From positions 1 to 33,675 of IMG/VR virus record IMGVR_UViG_3300025889_000484: a stretch of DNA of 33,675 nucleotides. One strand, written 5' to 3'. Shown in pieces: positions 15,906-22,719 of this stretch. The stretch's first letter is position 1. Each line of letters starts with the position of its first letter. Made by a program: the position numbers and the translations under genes. Origin of the DNA: a virus. The notes under the pieces were generated by a model. It worked only from the letters and a program-made list of their open reading frames with translations. It was not told the DNA's origin and made no database searches.

Positions 15906-16381
15906 TGCTGCCTATCATCGCTTCCATCGTCTCAGGACTGATCTCCAACGGTCTCCCAAAGGTTGCTGATGCGGTCATGGAGAAGGGCGTGGATTACGTC
16001 CAGCAGAAGCTCGGCGTTGAGCTAAAGCCTGAAGGCCAGATGGATGCGAACGATGTGGCCAAGCTCAAGGAAGCCGCCATGAAGCATGAGGAGTTCATGG
16101 CTGAGATTGACCTGAAGAATATGCAGGGCGCTCGTGAGATGCAACTCAAGGCGATGGACTCTGATGACCCATTGGTGCGCCGCTATGTTTATTTCTTCAT
16201 TACTTTTTGGTCTCTTTTGTCAGCAACCTATATCGGGTTCATCACGTTCGGTGAGATTCCTGAAGCAAACATCCGATTCGCTGACACGATCCTTGGATTC
16301 GTTTTGGGAACGATGGTGGCCTCGATGTTCCAGTTCCTGCTTGGGTCGAGCCTTGGATCGCGTAACAAGGACAAGAAGTGA
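15905..16381 (+). CDS. Holin of the 3TM family
   Basis: A 158-residue protein. It has an N-terminal amphipathic or hydrophobic segment (LPIIASIVSGLISNGLPK) and then a charged helical middle with EFMAEIDLKNMQGAREMQLK. Two strong membrane helices follow (YVYFFITFWSLLSATYIGF and FVLGTMVASMFQFLLG), and the tail is positively charged. The middle motif and layout match the 3TM holin family (PF11351) of GTA-like and many proteobacterial phages. It would permeabilise the inner membrane so the endolysin can reach the wall. Its stop overlaps the endolysin GTG by four bases. Confidence 0.8.
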   Translation: MLPIIASIVSGLISNGLPKVADAVMEKGVDYVQQKLGVELKPEGQMDANDVAKLKEAAMKHEEFMAEIDLKNMQGAREMQLKAMDSDDPLVRRYVYFFITFWSLLSATYIGFITFGEIPEANIRFADTILGFVLGTMVASMFQFLLGSSLGSRNKDKK

Positions 16382-17016
16382 TTGAGAAGCTCAAGGCCGC
16401 TGGAGTGAAGAACCCAGAAAGCTGGGTCTCTCACGTTGAAAGCGCTTTGGCCCGATATGGCATCTCATCTGAAAAGCAGATCGCGGCCTGGATTGCTCAG
16501 ACTGCCCATGAGTCAGGTGGATACACACTCCTTCAGGAGAATCTGAACTATTCAGCAGATGGATTGTGTGCGATCTGGCCCAACCGATTCGCCATCCTGG
16601 AGAACAAAAAGCCCGTCAAGAAGGACGGGAAGAACCAGCCCAACAAGTTCGCACTGGCTTTACATCGAAAGCCTGAATCGATAGCGAATGTGGTCTATGC
16701 CGCCAGGATGGGCAATGGGCCGATTGAATCCGGCGATGGGTGGAAGTTCAGAGGACGGGGGCTGAAGCAACTCACCGGAAAAACGAACTACACCAAATGT
16801 GGAGAGGGTATAGGGATTGATCTTCTCTCGAAGCCTGATCTCCTTCTCCAGCCTCAATACGCTGCTCTATCTGCGGTGTGGTTCTGGGTGGAGAACAAAT
16901 GTGGGCCATTAGCCGATGCTGATGATTTCGTTGGGCTGACGAAGCGCATCAACGGAGGAACGATTGGCATTGAGGACAGGACTCGGCGCTACCAGGCTGT
17001 CCTTGCTCTGAAATAG
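16378..17016 (+). CDS. Endolysin, glycoside hydrolase family 19
   Basis: A 212-residue protein starting at GTG 16378 inside the end of the holin gene. The chitinase-19/lysozyme core is clear: AWIAQTAHESGGYTLLQENL with catalytic Glu45, then NYSADGL, and later the conserved RGRGLKQLTGKTNYTKCG loop and INGGTIGIEDR near the end. It hydrolyses peptidoglycan glycan strands at the end of infection. No signal peptide is seen, so it depends on the holin for export. Its last 108 bp overlap a minus-strand gene, so the two transcription blocks converge here. Confidence 0.92.
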   Translation: MIEKLKAAGVKNPESWVSHVESALARYGISSEKQIAAWIAQTAHESGGYTLLQENLNYSADGLCAIWPNRFAILENKKPVKKDGKNQPNKFALALHRKPESIANVVYAARMGNGPIESGDGWKFRGRGLKQLTGKTNYTKCGEGIGIDLLSKPDLLLQPQYAALSAVWFWVENKCGPLADADDFVGLTKRINGGTIGIEDRTRRYQAVLALK

Positions 17017-17217
17017 CCTGCCGTCCTTGCACGGCCCCCTGGTGCGGTTGTCGCTGCACGTTCCGATTCCTCGAGTGCCCTTGTAGGGATTCATGTCACA
17101 TAACATCACTAGATGGTCTCCGTGATCTCTGTGCTTTCCGTATCCTTCTCTGTAGTGTTTGCACTGTAGGCAGAGTTCTCGGTCTTTGTCCCATGTGTAA
17201 CGGGGTAGCGTAAACAT
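16909..17217 (-). CDS. Cys-rich small protein at the convergent end (unknown)
   Basis: A 102-residue protein from ATG at 17217. The N-terminal 65 residues carry CLQCKHYREGYGKHRDHGDH, then LCDMNPYKGTRG and a CSD..CK pair, a pattern likely to bind zinc or form a small disulfide fold. The C-terminal third lies antisense over the end of the endolysin gene. It is the last gene of the minus-strand block. I believe the Cys-rich part is real; the tail may be constrained by the lysin on the other strand. Confidence 0.65.
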   Translation of the reverse strand: MFTLPRYTWDKDRELCLQCKHYREGYGKHRDHGDHLVMLCDMNPYKGTRGIGTCSDNRTRGPCKDGRLFQSKDSLVAPSPVLNANRSSVDALRQPNEIISIG

Positions 17218-17555
17218 TTCAGCGGTATGGCAAGATTGAAGACGCTCGAGGTCTTCAGGATGGATTTTTTCCGGGCCTCGTAGTCTCGTTTGACTGCGAG
17301 AGGGTTTGGCTTAGGCTTTCGAGTATTTGGCCCTGGCCCGAACGCATAGACCGCACGAGGATACTTCCTCTGACCGCGCTGGTCATACGTCCACGCGCAA
17401 ACATGGGCGCGTTGTGGGCATTTGGGAGAGGCTTTGATGAGCTTGAGCATCATCTGAGATGTGAGGTGTCTATCGATGCCGATGGCCTCTGCGATCTCCG
17501 CGCCTGTCATTGGGCCTGATTCAAGGACTTCGAGTGCTTGTCTGATTCGGTACAT
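17109..17555 (-). CDS. Winged-helix DNA-binding protein
   Basis: A 148-residue protein with an N-terminal helix-turn-helix: GPMTGAEIAEAIGIDRHLTS at about residues 14-33, followed by a wing-like part with WTYDQRGQRKYPRAVYAFG. The second half is basic and then Thr/Glu-rich, and overlaps the next gene by 109 bp in another frame. It resembles the minus-strand winged-helix gene at 20140-20415, suggesting related regulators. A role in controlling phage or host transcription is likely but not shown. Confidence 0.7.
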   Translation of the reverse strand: MYRIRQALEVLESGPMTGAEIAEAIGIDRHLTSQMMLKLIKASPKCPQRAHVCAWTYDQRGQRKYPRAVYAFGPGPNTRKPKPNPLAVKRDYEARKKSILKTSSVFNLAIPLKCLRYPVTHGTKTENSAYSANTTEKDTESTEITETI

Positions 17556-17740
17556 TTTCTATAAGCGCACATATAGTGAGATGGCCCCCAAGACCAGCAG
17601 CCTTCTGCGTGTGTGCTGACCTGGTTGAGTTCATCCATGATTGCCTTGATCACCTCTTCCTTGGTGGGTGATCTGTTTCCATCTGGTGTGTGGATGGTTG
17701 CTCCTATCAGATAGGCGTGGCAAAGCTCGATTGCTCTCAT
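17507..17740 (-). CDS. Small unknown protein
   Basis: A 77-residue protein. The N-terminal half is helical (MRAIELCHAYLIGATIHTPD), followed by SPTKEEVIKAIMDELNQV, and the C-terminal half has Cys, Trp and His residues (GCWSWGPSHYMCAYRKC). Its ATG overlaps the stop of the upstream 30-residue peptide and its 3' end overlaps the winged-helix gene by 49 bp. No family recognised. Confidence 0.6.
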   Translation of the reverse strand: MRAIELCHAYLIGATIHTPDGNRSPTKEEVIKAIMDELNQVSTHAEGCWSWGPSHYMCAYRKCTESDKHSKSLNQAQ

Positions 17741-17829
17741 TTGATGAACCTTCCACAGCGTTTACACCTGATGCGTTTGTTGATCATTGTTCGGGTGTGG
17801 AGTCCGAAAAAACACAGGATTTTCAGCAT
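17737..17829 (-). CDS. 30-residue peptide with a CxxC knuckle
   Basis: Reads MLKILCFFGLHTRTMINKRI and then RCKRCGRFIK. The C-terminal CKRCG looks like half a zinc ribbon (Com-like). It overlaps its upstream neighbour by seven bases and shares an ATGA with the downstream gene, which supports translation despite the small size. Function unknown. Confidence 0.5.
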   Translation of the reverse strand: MLKILCFFGLHTRTMINKRIRCKRCGRFIK

Positions 17830-17978
17830 CTGCGTTCCTCATAGGTTGCGAGTTGCCAGTTCTTTCCGAGAGTTCGGATAGAGCGAATCCATCTCTTTTG
17901 ATAGATGCGCTGTACGTCTTTAGGAATTTCTGGGTTAGTCCAGAGCTTCCTGGCGAGTTTGAGCATTTTGGTTTTCAT
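17823..17978 (-). CDS. 51-residue basic protein
   Basis: Starts MKTKMLKLARKLWTNPEIPK and continues with a strongly basic helical part (QRIYQKRWIRSIRTLGKNWQ). No Cys motif except a terminal Cys. The small size, positive charge and coupling in the chain suggest a nucleic-acid or host-factor binding peptide; this is inference. Confidence 0.55.
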   Translation of the reverse strand: MKTKMLKLARKLWTNPEIPKDVQRIYQKRWIRSIRTLGKNWQLATYEERRC

Positions 17979-18022
17979 TCTGCGATCACACAGAGTAGAC
18001 AAAAGAAAAGCCAGTCAATCAT
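17975..18022 (-). CDS. Possible 15-residue hydrophobic peptide
   Basis: Reads MIDWLFFCLLCVIAE. It exactly fills the gap between two neighbouring genes and has ATGA overlaps at both ends, the same spacing rule as the rest of the chain. It could be a tiny membrane peptide or only a ribosome relay. Weakly supported. Confidence 0.3.
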   Translation of the reverse strand: MIDWLFFCLLCVIAE

Positions 18023-18369
18023 GTTCTGCTCCTGATGATGGCAGCACAAGCATAGCCATGGCTTTCATGATCCATGTCTGACTTGTCGCTGTAGTCTTCG
18101 CACACTTTCGCGCAATCCTCTCGCTCTGCGGCTACCGCTTCAGCAACCAATTTCTGAACCGGCATGGCTATTTGGCAGTAGTCGCAGATGGCGTTTTCAG
18201 GGCATCCATCGGCGCATTCTTCTGGCTTGTCCTGTCCATAGAAGGACTTTCTCTCGGCAGCGGCGACAAGTTCAGCAAACTTAACAACCTGCGGGTCATG
18301 CCAGTTGAAGTCATGGTGCGGATCGTCAGTGGCTTGTTTCCACAGACGCTCAATGTCTTTGATGTTCAT
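18019..18369 (-). CDS. Unknown protein with C-terminal EREDCA module
   Basis: A 116-residue protein. The N-terminus is helical (NIKDIERLWKQATDDP). A Cys group lies in the middle (CADGCPENAICDYCQ). The C-terminus has AAEREDCAKVCEDY and then AIIRSRT, a module that recurs in the next gene upstream on this strand. Such EREDCA segments are common in accessory proteins of proteobacterial phages, with no known role. The start overlaps the stop of the upstream gene (ATGA). Confidence 0.65.
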   Translation of the reverse strand: MNIKDIERLWKQATDDPHHDFNWHDPQVVKFAELVAAAERKSFYGQDKPEECADGCPENAICDYCQIAMPVQKLVAEAVAAEREDCAKVCEDYSDKSDMDHESHGYACAAIIRSRT

Positions 18370-19022
18370 TTCCTGCTCCTGATAGCGTCACGGCACCGCA
18401 TCGCTGTACCGTCTTCTTGCCAGATGTCATCGCACAACTGGGCGCAATCCTCTCGCTCGCGCTGTGCCGCCACCTCCATCACGTTGTCAAGCAACCGCTT
18501 GAGATGGCCAGTAAGCGTGATGGGGCACTGCCCGATCTGATAAATCTCGTGATCTAAAACAAGGGCGGCGAAGTTGGCAAAGCCTTCAAGCCCCACGGTT
18601 TCCACCACGCCTTCAGCAAACCCCGCCTCCCGTGCCAGTCGGATGATGGTGTCCCTATCCATCCACGCCACCGACTGAGGTTCTGTGCGCGTGACCTCTT
18701 CAATCACTTGCGCTGTTCTTTCGGCGCTTACGGTCAGCATCTCTTCCGGCACCTCACCCATTTGCATATTGCCGTCGGCGTCTTGGTAGTAGCCGTAAGT
18801 GCGGAACTTGTACTCGGCGATGAAGGGTTGACCGGCCTCCTTCATCAAGTCTTGCAGGGCGTCTCTGTAGCCCTCGTATTGAGCCATCCATATCTTCCCC
18901 TCCATATCCTTGGTGCGGGGCAGTGTCACCCCCTCCTTAACCTTCTGAAGATATTGCTTCTTGAGGTCGTTGGCGTAGTTGGCGGCTTTGATGTGGATGC
19001 GTTCTTGCTCGTCACGATCCAT
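18366..19022 (-). CDS. Unknown protein with C-terminal EREDCA module
   Basis: A 218-residue protein. I chose ATG 19022 (MDRDEQERIHIKAANYANDL) because a GGAGGG site lies just before it; an earlier start at 19094 lies inside the small membrane gene. The middle has acidic and aromatic segments, including YKFRTYGYYQDADGNMQ and a helical ERTAQVIEEVTRTEP. The end, REREDCAQLCDDI and then RDAIRSRK, is paralogous to the end of the downstream gene. No enzyme motif seen. Confidence 0.65.
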   Translation of the reverse strand: MDRDEQERIHIKAANYANDLKKQYLQKVKEGVTLPRTKDMEGKIWMAQYEGYRDALQDLMKEAGQPFIAEYKFRTYGYYQDADGNMQMGEVPEEMLTVSAERTAQVIEEVTRTEPQSVAWMDRDTIIRLAREAGFAEGVVETVGLEGFANFAALVLDHEIYQIGQCPITLTGHLKRLLDNVMEVAAQREREDCAQLCDDIWQEDGTAMRCRDAIRSRK

Positions 19023-19125
19023 GTCTATCCCTCCACCATGCCTCAACGAAGCCCCAGATGATGCCGCCGCAGATGAGGCCGAGGATGGACCCAAGCAGGA
19101 ACACCGGGGAAATTTCGCAGGTCAT
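19012..19125 (-). CDS. 37-residue single-pass membrane peptide
   Basis: Reads MTCEISPVFLLGSILGLICG and then GIIWGFVEAWWRDRHGS: one membrane helix (about residues 7-28) followed by a charged aromatic tail. It starts in an ATGA overlap with its upstream neighbour and ends 11 bases inside the next gene, whose ribosome site lies within it. A small superinfection-exclusion or host-membrane role is possible, but unknown. Confidence 0.55.
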   Translation of the reverse strand: MTCEISPVFLLGSILGLICGGIIWGFVEAWWRDRHGS

Positions 19126-19316
19126 GCTTCCTCCATATCAATCCATTTCCACCCCAAACACCACAGCATCATCTTGCGGTGCAGCCAGATGGGTTTCTTG
19201 GTGAGGGAGATGGTGAAATAACTATTGGAATTGCCGATCCGATAACCCCCAACATACTTGGGCATCATGTCCGCCATCTTGAGCGAAGCGTTGTAGTTCA
19301 GTTGCTCGGGCGTCAT
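19122..19316 (-). CDS. 64-residue unknown protein
   Basis: Starts MTPEQLNYNASLKMADMMPK, then VGGYRIGNSNSYFTISLTKK and a Trp-rich end with WLHRKMMLWCLGWKW. It overlaps both neighbours by ATGA. It has a likely short helix, a beta pair and a hydrophobic amphipathic end. No family recognised. Confidence 0.5.
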   Translation of the reverse strand: MTPEQLNYNASLKMADMMPKYVGGYRIGNSNSYFTISLTKKPIWLHRKMMLWCLGWKWIDMEEA

Positions 19317-19720
19317 GCTTCCTCCTGCTTGATGCCGTGTGCTGCTTCAATGGCTCGGGCAAATTCGTTCAACGACAGGTCATAGCGGTCACCATCCACA
19401 TATTTCCTCAGACGCAATTCAATGCTCACGATCTCCTCATCCGTCAGCGGCTTGCGATGCTCACGCACGGCCTTCATTGCTGACCACCATCCAAAGTGAT
19501 AAGCATTTCTCTCGCCCTCTGTCTCAGCCTCTGGTGGGGGTGGTGGTATCTCAGGCTCCGCAAGCGCGGTGCGTAGGGCAGTGATGGCGGCTTGCACCTT
19601 TGCCCTGTCTTCGTGGGTGCTTTCGTCATCACCGGAATACACAATCATTTCCAGTTGGCCGATGTACCAATCACCGGCCTCCAACGCCTCAAGCGCCTGC
19701 TGCATCAGTTCTCTGCTCAT
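19313..19720 (-). CDS. Unknown helical protein with Pro hinge
   Basis: A 135-residue protein. The N-terminus (SRELMQQALEALEAGDWYIG, then AAITALRTALAEPE) follows the pattern of common phage accessory proteins with a helix pair. A PPPPP hinge near residue 60 separates it from a C-terminal domain with NAYHFGWWSAMKAVREHRKP and LTDEEIVSIELRLRKYV. Overlaps both neighbours by four bases. Function unknown. Confidence 0.65.
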   Translation of the reverse strand: MSRELMQQALEALEAGDWYIGQLEMIVYSGDDESTHEDRAKVQAAITALRTALAEPEIPPPPPEAETEGERNAYHFGWWSAMKAVREHRKPLTDEEIVSIELRLRKYVDGDRYDLSLNEFARAIEAAHGIKQEEA

Positions 19721-19980
19721 GTGTTCTTCTCCCGCAACCGCGCATCAACGGCCTCAACAAGCTTCATCCACCCTTGCGGCAACTGGCCTTCAAAGTCTTT
19801 GGCACAGTCCAAGACCTCATCCAAGGTCAGGGCGTTCCACTGGGACGGCTCAAGCGCGGCATGGAGCGCGGCGATGGCCTTAGCAATTTGCTCCGGTGTC
19901 TGCTCCTTTTCATGGCGGCACGCCATGTCCTCTAACTCCAACGCGTACAAAGCCAGCAGCGCTGCTTCTCGTAGGCTCAT
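19717..19980 (-). CDS. Unknown helical protein
   Basis: An 87-residue, Ala/Leu/Glu-rich helical protein (SLREAALLALYALELEDMAC, then EQIAKAIAALHAALEPSQW). It resembles the N-terminal part of the preceding gene product and may be a duplicate of that module. It is coupled to both neighbours by ATGA-type overlaps. No known function. Confidence 0.6.
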   Translation of the reverse strand: MSLREAALLALYALELEDMACRHEKEQTPEQIAKAIAALHAALEPSQWNALTLDEVLDCAKDFEGQLPQGWMKLVEAVDARLREKNT

Positions 19981-20150
19981 GCCTCACTCCTCAATGCCTT
20001 AATCGCAGCCTCAGCAGCCTCATAGACCGCTTCTTTCTCAGCCTCGTCCCTCATCTTTTCCTTTGCTGTGCGAGGAGTGAATTCCTCTGCGAATGCATCG
20101 CACTGGATGAACATCTCCAGGGCCTTGAGAGCCAGTGCTTTAGAGTCCAT
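19977..20150 (-). CDS. 57-residue helical protein
   Basis: Starts MDSKALALKALEMFIQCDAF and continues in one charged helix (TAKEKMRDEAEKEAVYEAAE). It fills the gap between two other genes. Its start lies 11 bases inside the winged-helix gene, and its stop shares an ATGA with the next start. Third of a set of short Ala-rich helical products; function unknown. Confidence 0.55.
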   Translation of the reverse strand: MDSKALALKALEMFIQCDAFAEEFTPRTAKEKMRDEAEKEAVYEAAEAAIKALRSEA

Positions 20151-20415
20151 GCTTCACTCCAATCACTCGGCGGTTGCGGCCAGATGCGCCTGGCTTGCGG
20201 AGTCCCGTATCCACCAGGATTCCTAAGCGCATCAGAGGCGCTATCCGGGGCGTGATGCTTTGAAGATCAATCTTCAGAGCCTGAGATATTTCCTCAGTGG
20301 TCATCGGGCCATGCGTGTTGATGACCTCAAAGACCATTCCCTCCAGCGTAGAGGTGTGAATCCTCGCCGCCTCGTGTGAGGTGTCTGGATCGGTGTTTCG
20401 TGCTAGTCCACTCAT
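20140..20415 (-). CDS. Winged-helix regulator (phage type)
   Basis: A 91-residue protein with the leader SGLARNTDPDTSHEAARI often seen in small phage winged-helix proteins. Residues 36-75 form the helix-turn-helix and wing: GPMTTEEISQALKIDLQSIT, then PLMRLGILVDTGLRKPGASG. The basic end (GRNRRVIGVKH) could contact DNA. A gap of 71 bp separates it from the upstream recombination genes, so it may have its own control. Its DNA target is unknown. Confidence 0.75.
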   Translation of the reverse strand: MSGLARNTDPDTSHEAARIHTSTLEGMVFEVINTHGPMTTEEISQALKIDLQSITPRIAPLMRLGILVDTGLRKPGASGRNRRVIGVKHGL

Positions 20416-20486
20416 TTCGGCTTCCTTTTGCTTAACGGACTGTGTAATGATAAGCCACCTTATGCATTGATGGCCTAGTGATTACC

Positions 20487-20732
20487 CTAGAACGGCACAT
20501 CCATGTCGTTCTGGCCTCGACGGGGTTTGTCAGACCTATCTTCTTCTGGCGGGTTCAGATAGGCATAGCCGTTCCAGCCTCCTTCAACAACTGGGATGCA
20601 GTCCCACTTCATCATCAGGCCGTTTTTTGTTTGGATAACGGCTCCCATCTTTAGGTAGCGGTTCTTCTCTTCACCATCCTTGTTCGTGTACTTTCCGATC
20701 ACGACTTTGATGTCATACATCAGCTTGGCCAT
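20487..20732 (-). CDS. SSB-tailed small protein in the recombination module
   Basis: An 81-residue protein: a small beta domain (MYDIKVVIGKYTNKDGEEKN, then YLKMGAVIQTKNGLMMKWDC) followed by a disordered tail ending DMDVPF. That ending resembles the acidic tip (DDDIPF) by which single-strand-binding proteins recruit partners. It directly follows the YqaJ exonuclease with a 20-bp overlap, so it may act at ssDNA or dock onto host repair proteins. The body is too short for a full OB fold to be certain. Confidence 0.65.
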   Translation of the reverse strand: MAKLMYDIKVVIGKYTNKDGEEKNRYLKMGAVIQTKNGLMMKWDCIPVVEGGWNGYAYLNPPEEDRSDKPRRGQNDMDVPF

Positions 20733-21372
20733 ACTGTTCCTTCAGTTTTGCTACGGTTGAATCGACTTCTGCCAGGAACTTGATGATCTCGGCTTCCATC
20801 GCGGCTATGAAGTTGTCGTCCCTTTCGATCCTGGCGACGAACATCTGCATACTCTCTGGCATCCTTGGGTCATAGACCACGAAGTCACACCACTTCTTAT
20901 CGGCACACTTCATCTGAAGCTGCATCTGCTTCATGTACTTGTCTGGGATTTTTCTGGTGAGGAGCTGGTCAATCATCGTCGCCGTTTCCGGGCACTTGAT
21001 CTCCACCAGGCCCTCTCCGACAACCCCATCCGGTGAGGCTCCGCACATCTCAATGGTAGGGTGAGGCATGAACCCCACCTCAGTCACTAAAACCCCGTAT
21101 CGGGCCTCATACGCCGCTCTGGCCTCCGCTTCAGTCTGGACACCCCATTCCATCGCGGCGTTGCTGTAGCTCTTGGCGGGTTGGCCTGTAAGCCTCTCCA
21201 CCACGAGCTGGGCTTTGTAGTTGTCCCGATCTGCGCCATATCCTGTTTTAGTCTTTGCCATGACCTTATACATGGATGATGCTGTGACCTTTCCGGCCCT
21301 TAGTTCAAACCATTTGGCGGTTCTTTGGGCCAATTGCTCATCAGCATCAGACCTAAAAAGTTTTTCCATCAT
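20713..21372 (-). CDS. YqaJ-family exonuclease (phage recombination)
   Basis: A 219-residue protein with the lambda-exonuclease/YqaJ nuclease core. RTAKWFELRAGKVTASSM forms the N-terminal motif; ASPDGVVGEGLVEIKCPE holds the catalytic Asp and E-x-K; QMQLQMKCADKKWCDFVVYD is the QxQ-type motif. It would resect DNA 5' to 3' to expose strands for the ERF annealing protein upstream. The start ATG (21372, or 21369) overlaps the stop of the preceding gene. Length is typical. Confidence 0.9.
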   Translation of the reverse strand: MMEKLFRSDADEQLAQRTAKWFELRAGKVTASSMYKVMAKTKTGYGADRDNYKAQLVVERLTGQPAKSYSNAAMEWGVQTEAEARAAYEARYGVLVTEVGFMPHPTIEMCGASPDGVVGEGLVEIKCPETATMIDQLLTRKIPDKYMKQMQLQMKCADKKWCDFVVYDPRMPESMQMFVARIERDDNFIAAMEAEIIKFLAEVDSTVAKLKEQYGQADV

Positions 21373-21590
21373 TCCCACACCTCTTTATCGTCCGGCCCTG
21401 CTGTATCGATCTGAAGTTCTGAGCCAAAAATCAGGGCTATCTCATCAAACGGAACTTTGGCATCTCTAAGGGTTTTCAAGATTTCATTGCATCGATCACA
21501 AAGGGGCTTGATTTCATCCCACAAAACGCGACCACGCTCAAGTGTTTCGTTGTACTCTTTCTCAAGTGCTCGGGCTTCTCCATTCTTCAT
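21369..21590 (-). CDS. Small helical protein between recombinase genes
   Basis: A 73-residue protein with a coiled helix (EARALEKEYNETLERGRVLW) and a possible Cys pair (PLCDRC), then LRDAKVPFDEIALIFGSELQ. Coupled to YqaJ by overlap. Its place suggests an accessory role in recombination, but nothing direct supports it. Confidence 0.6.
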   Translation of the reverse strand: MKNGEARALEKEYNETLERGRVLWDEIKPLCDRCNEILKTLRDAKVPFDEIALIFGSELQIDTAGPDDKEVWE

Positions 21591-21594
21591 GGCT

Positions 21595-21810
21595 TTAATC
21601 TTTCCCTAAAGGGCTTACATAAGGTTGTGGATATAGCTCATCCATGGTGTCTTGATATTGCTCTAATGCTTCGTGAGCAGAATCCCACCATCGACTTTTT
21701 TCCGCTGTGTCTTTGGTTGATAACAGCAAACATTCCAGCTCTAACGCAAGTCTTTTGGCGTGTGCTGCGATCTGGTGATCTTTGAAACATTCTTCGTACC
21801 ACTCCATCAC
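21595..21810 (-). CDS. Small unknown protein
   Basis: A 71-residue protein beginning MMEWYEECFKDHQIAAHAKR, largely helical, with WWDSAHEALEQYQDTMDELY near the end. It overlaps the upstream gene by four bases and leaves four bases before the next start. No family recognised. Confidence 0.55.
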   Translation of the reverse strand: MMEWYEECFKDHQIAAHAKRLALELECLLLSTKDTAEKSRWWDSAHEALEQYQDTMDELYPQPYVSPLGKD

Positions 21811-21989
21811 TTGACCCCCATCAGGTTCAGGATCGCATCAACGGTGGTCTTGTCATAAGACCCGTAGCACTCCAGCTTTGCAACTGGAGTCTTGGAGGTG
21901 TTCGTCACCTTGACGGTCACCAGGTACTTGTCGTTCTTATTCTTGGTCGGATCGGGAATGTCCATCCTTATTGCCTTTGGTTTATTCAT
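21807..21989 (-). CDS. Small beta-rich protein
   Basis: A 60-residue protein. After a Pro/Lys-rich start (DIPDPTKNKNDKYLVTVKVT) come two or three beta strands (KTPVAKLECYG) and a terminal helix (KTTVDAILNLMGVK). Its ATG overlaps the ERF stop. The position suggests a recombination accessory; unproven. Confidence 0.55.
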   Translation of the reverse strand: MNKPKAIRMDIPDPTKNKNDKYLVTVKVTNTSKTPVAKLECYGSYDKTTVDAILNLMGVK

Positions 21990-22600
21990 TTCGCCGCATC
22001 CTTCTTCAGCTTGTCGCCGTTTACTTTCCAGAACCTACTCTTGGCAGATGAGGCCGGGATTGATTGGAACATCGCTTCAAGAGCAGCAATTCCACCTTTA
22101 GAGGCAAGCATTAGCTCTGGAAGATAGGTCTCCTCAAATAGCTGATCTTCGTTTTCCATGTCTTCAGACACGACCTCATATGTCTGGTTCTCTGTGTCGT
22201 TATCACCCTCTGTGGGGATAGCGAATGCTTGGAATGCTGCATACTTGTACGCTGCTGACATGGCTTTATTGGTAGCCTTGTCGCCAGAGTCCATCGCTTC
22301 CCCAAAGGTCTTGATGGTGTGCTTCGATCCGTCCTCTGCGCTCACCAGGTCGAACTCCATCTCGACAGTGACATAGAACAATGCACCTCCGCTTTTTGAG
22401 TGGCGCTCCACACACTCGCGGCTCAAGACCCGAGGCAGGATGCACAGACCATGTTGAGCCAGGAGAGGTGAGACGACGTTATACACATCATCGATGCCTC
22501 GGAAGTTGTAACCATTTCCTTGGTTGTTGCGGCGGCTCTTGGTGATGCCGATCTTCGAAAGTTCGGCCTGGACAGCGTTGATTGCTTTGTAGACGTTCAT
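21986..22600 (-). CDS. ERF-family single-strand annealing protein
   Basis: A 204-residue protein from ATG 22600 (MNVYKAINAVQAELSKIGIT). It shows the ERF hallmark: YNFRGIDDVYNVVSPLLAQH near residues 31-50, then KSGGALFYVTVEMEFDLVSA, and DSGDKATNKAMSAAYKYAAF with the aromatic segment around residue 120. ERF proteins anneal homologous single strands, working with the YqaJ exonuclease found four genes later. The ten extra residues from an earlier in-frame start lie inside the membrane peptide gene and are unlikely. Confidence 0.9.
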   Translation of the reverse strand: MNVYKAINAVQAELSKIGITKSRRNNQGNGYNFRGIDDVYNVVSPLLAQHGLCILPRVLSRECVERHSKSGGALFYVTVEMEFDLVSAEDGSKHTIKTFGEAMDSGDKATNKAMSAAYKYAAFQAFAIPTEGDNDTENQTYEVVSEDMENEDQLFEETYLPELMLASKGGIAALEAMFQSIPASSAKSRFWKVNGDKLKKDAAK

Positions 22601-22719
22601 AGGAAAAAGAAGAAGAAGGTTGCACCACACAGACCGAGAAAGATGGCAAACAGCACATCCATAGCCGCCTCACGGCGAGACTCGATCCGTTCTTGATGGG
22701 GACGATAGACGTATCTCAC
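22597..22719 (-). CDS. 40-residue membrane peptide
   Basis: Starts at GTG 22719, overlapping the upstream stop (GTGA), and reads MRYVYRPHQERIESRREAAM before a C-terminal membrane helix ending GATFFFFFL. Its stop shares an ATGA with the ERF start, and the ERF gene has no clear ribosome site, so translation through this peptide may feed ERF. An internal ATG at 22662 would give a 21-residue version. Confidence 0.55.
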   Translation of the reverse strand: MRYVYRPHQERIESRREAAMDVLFAIFLGLCGATFFFFFL

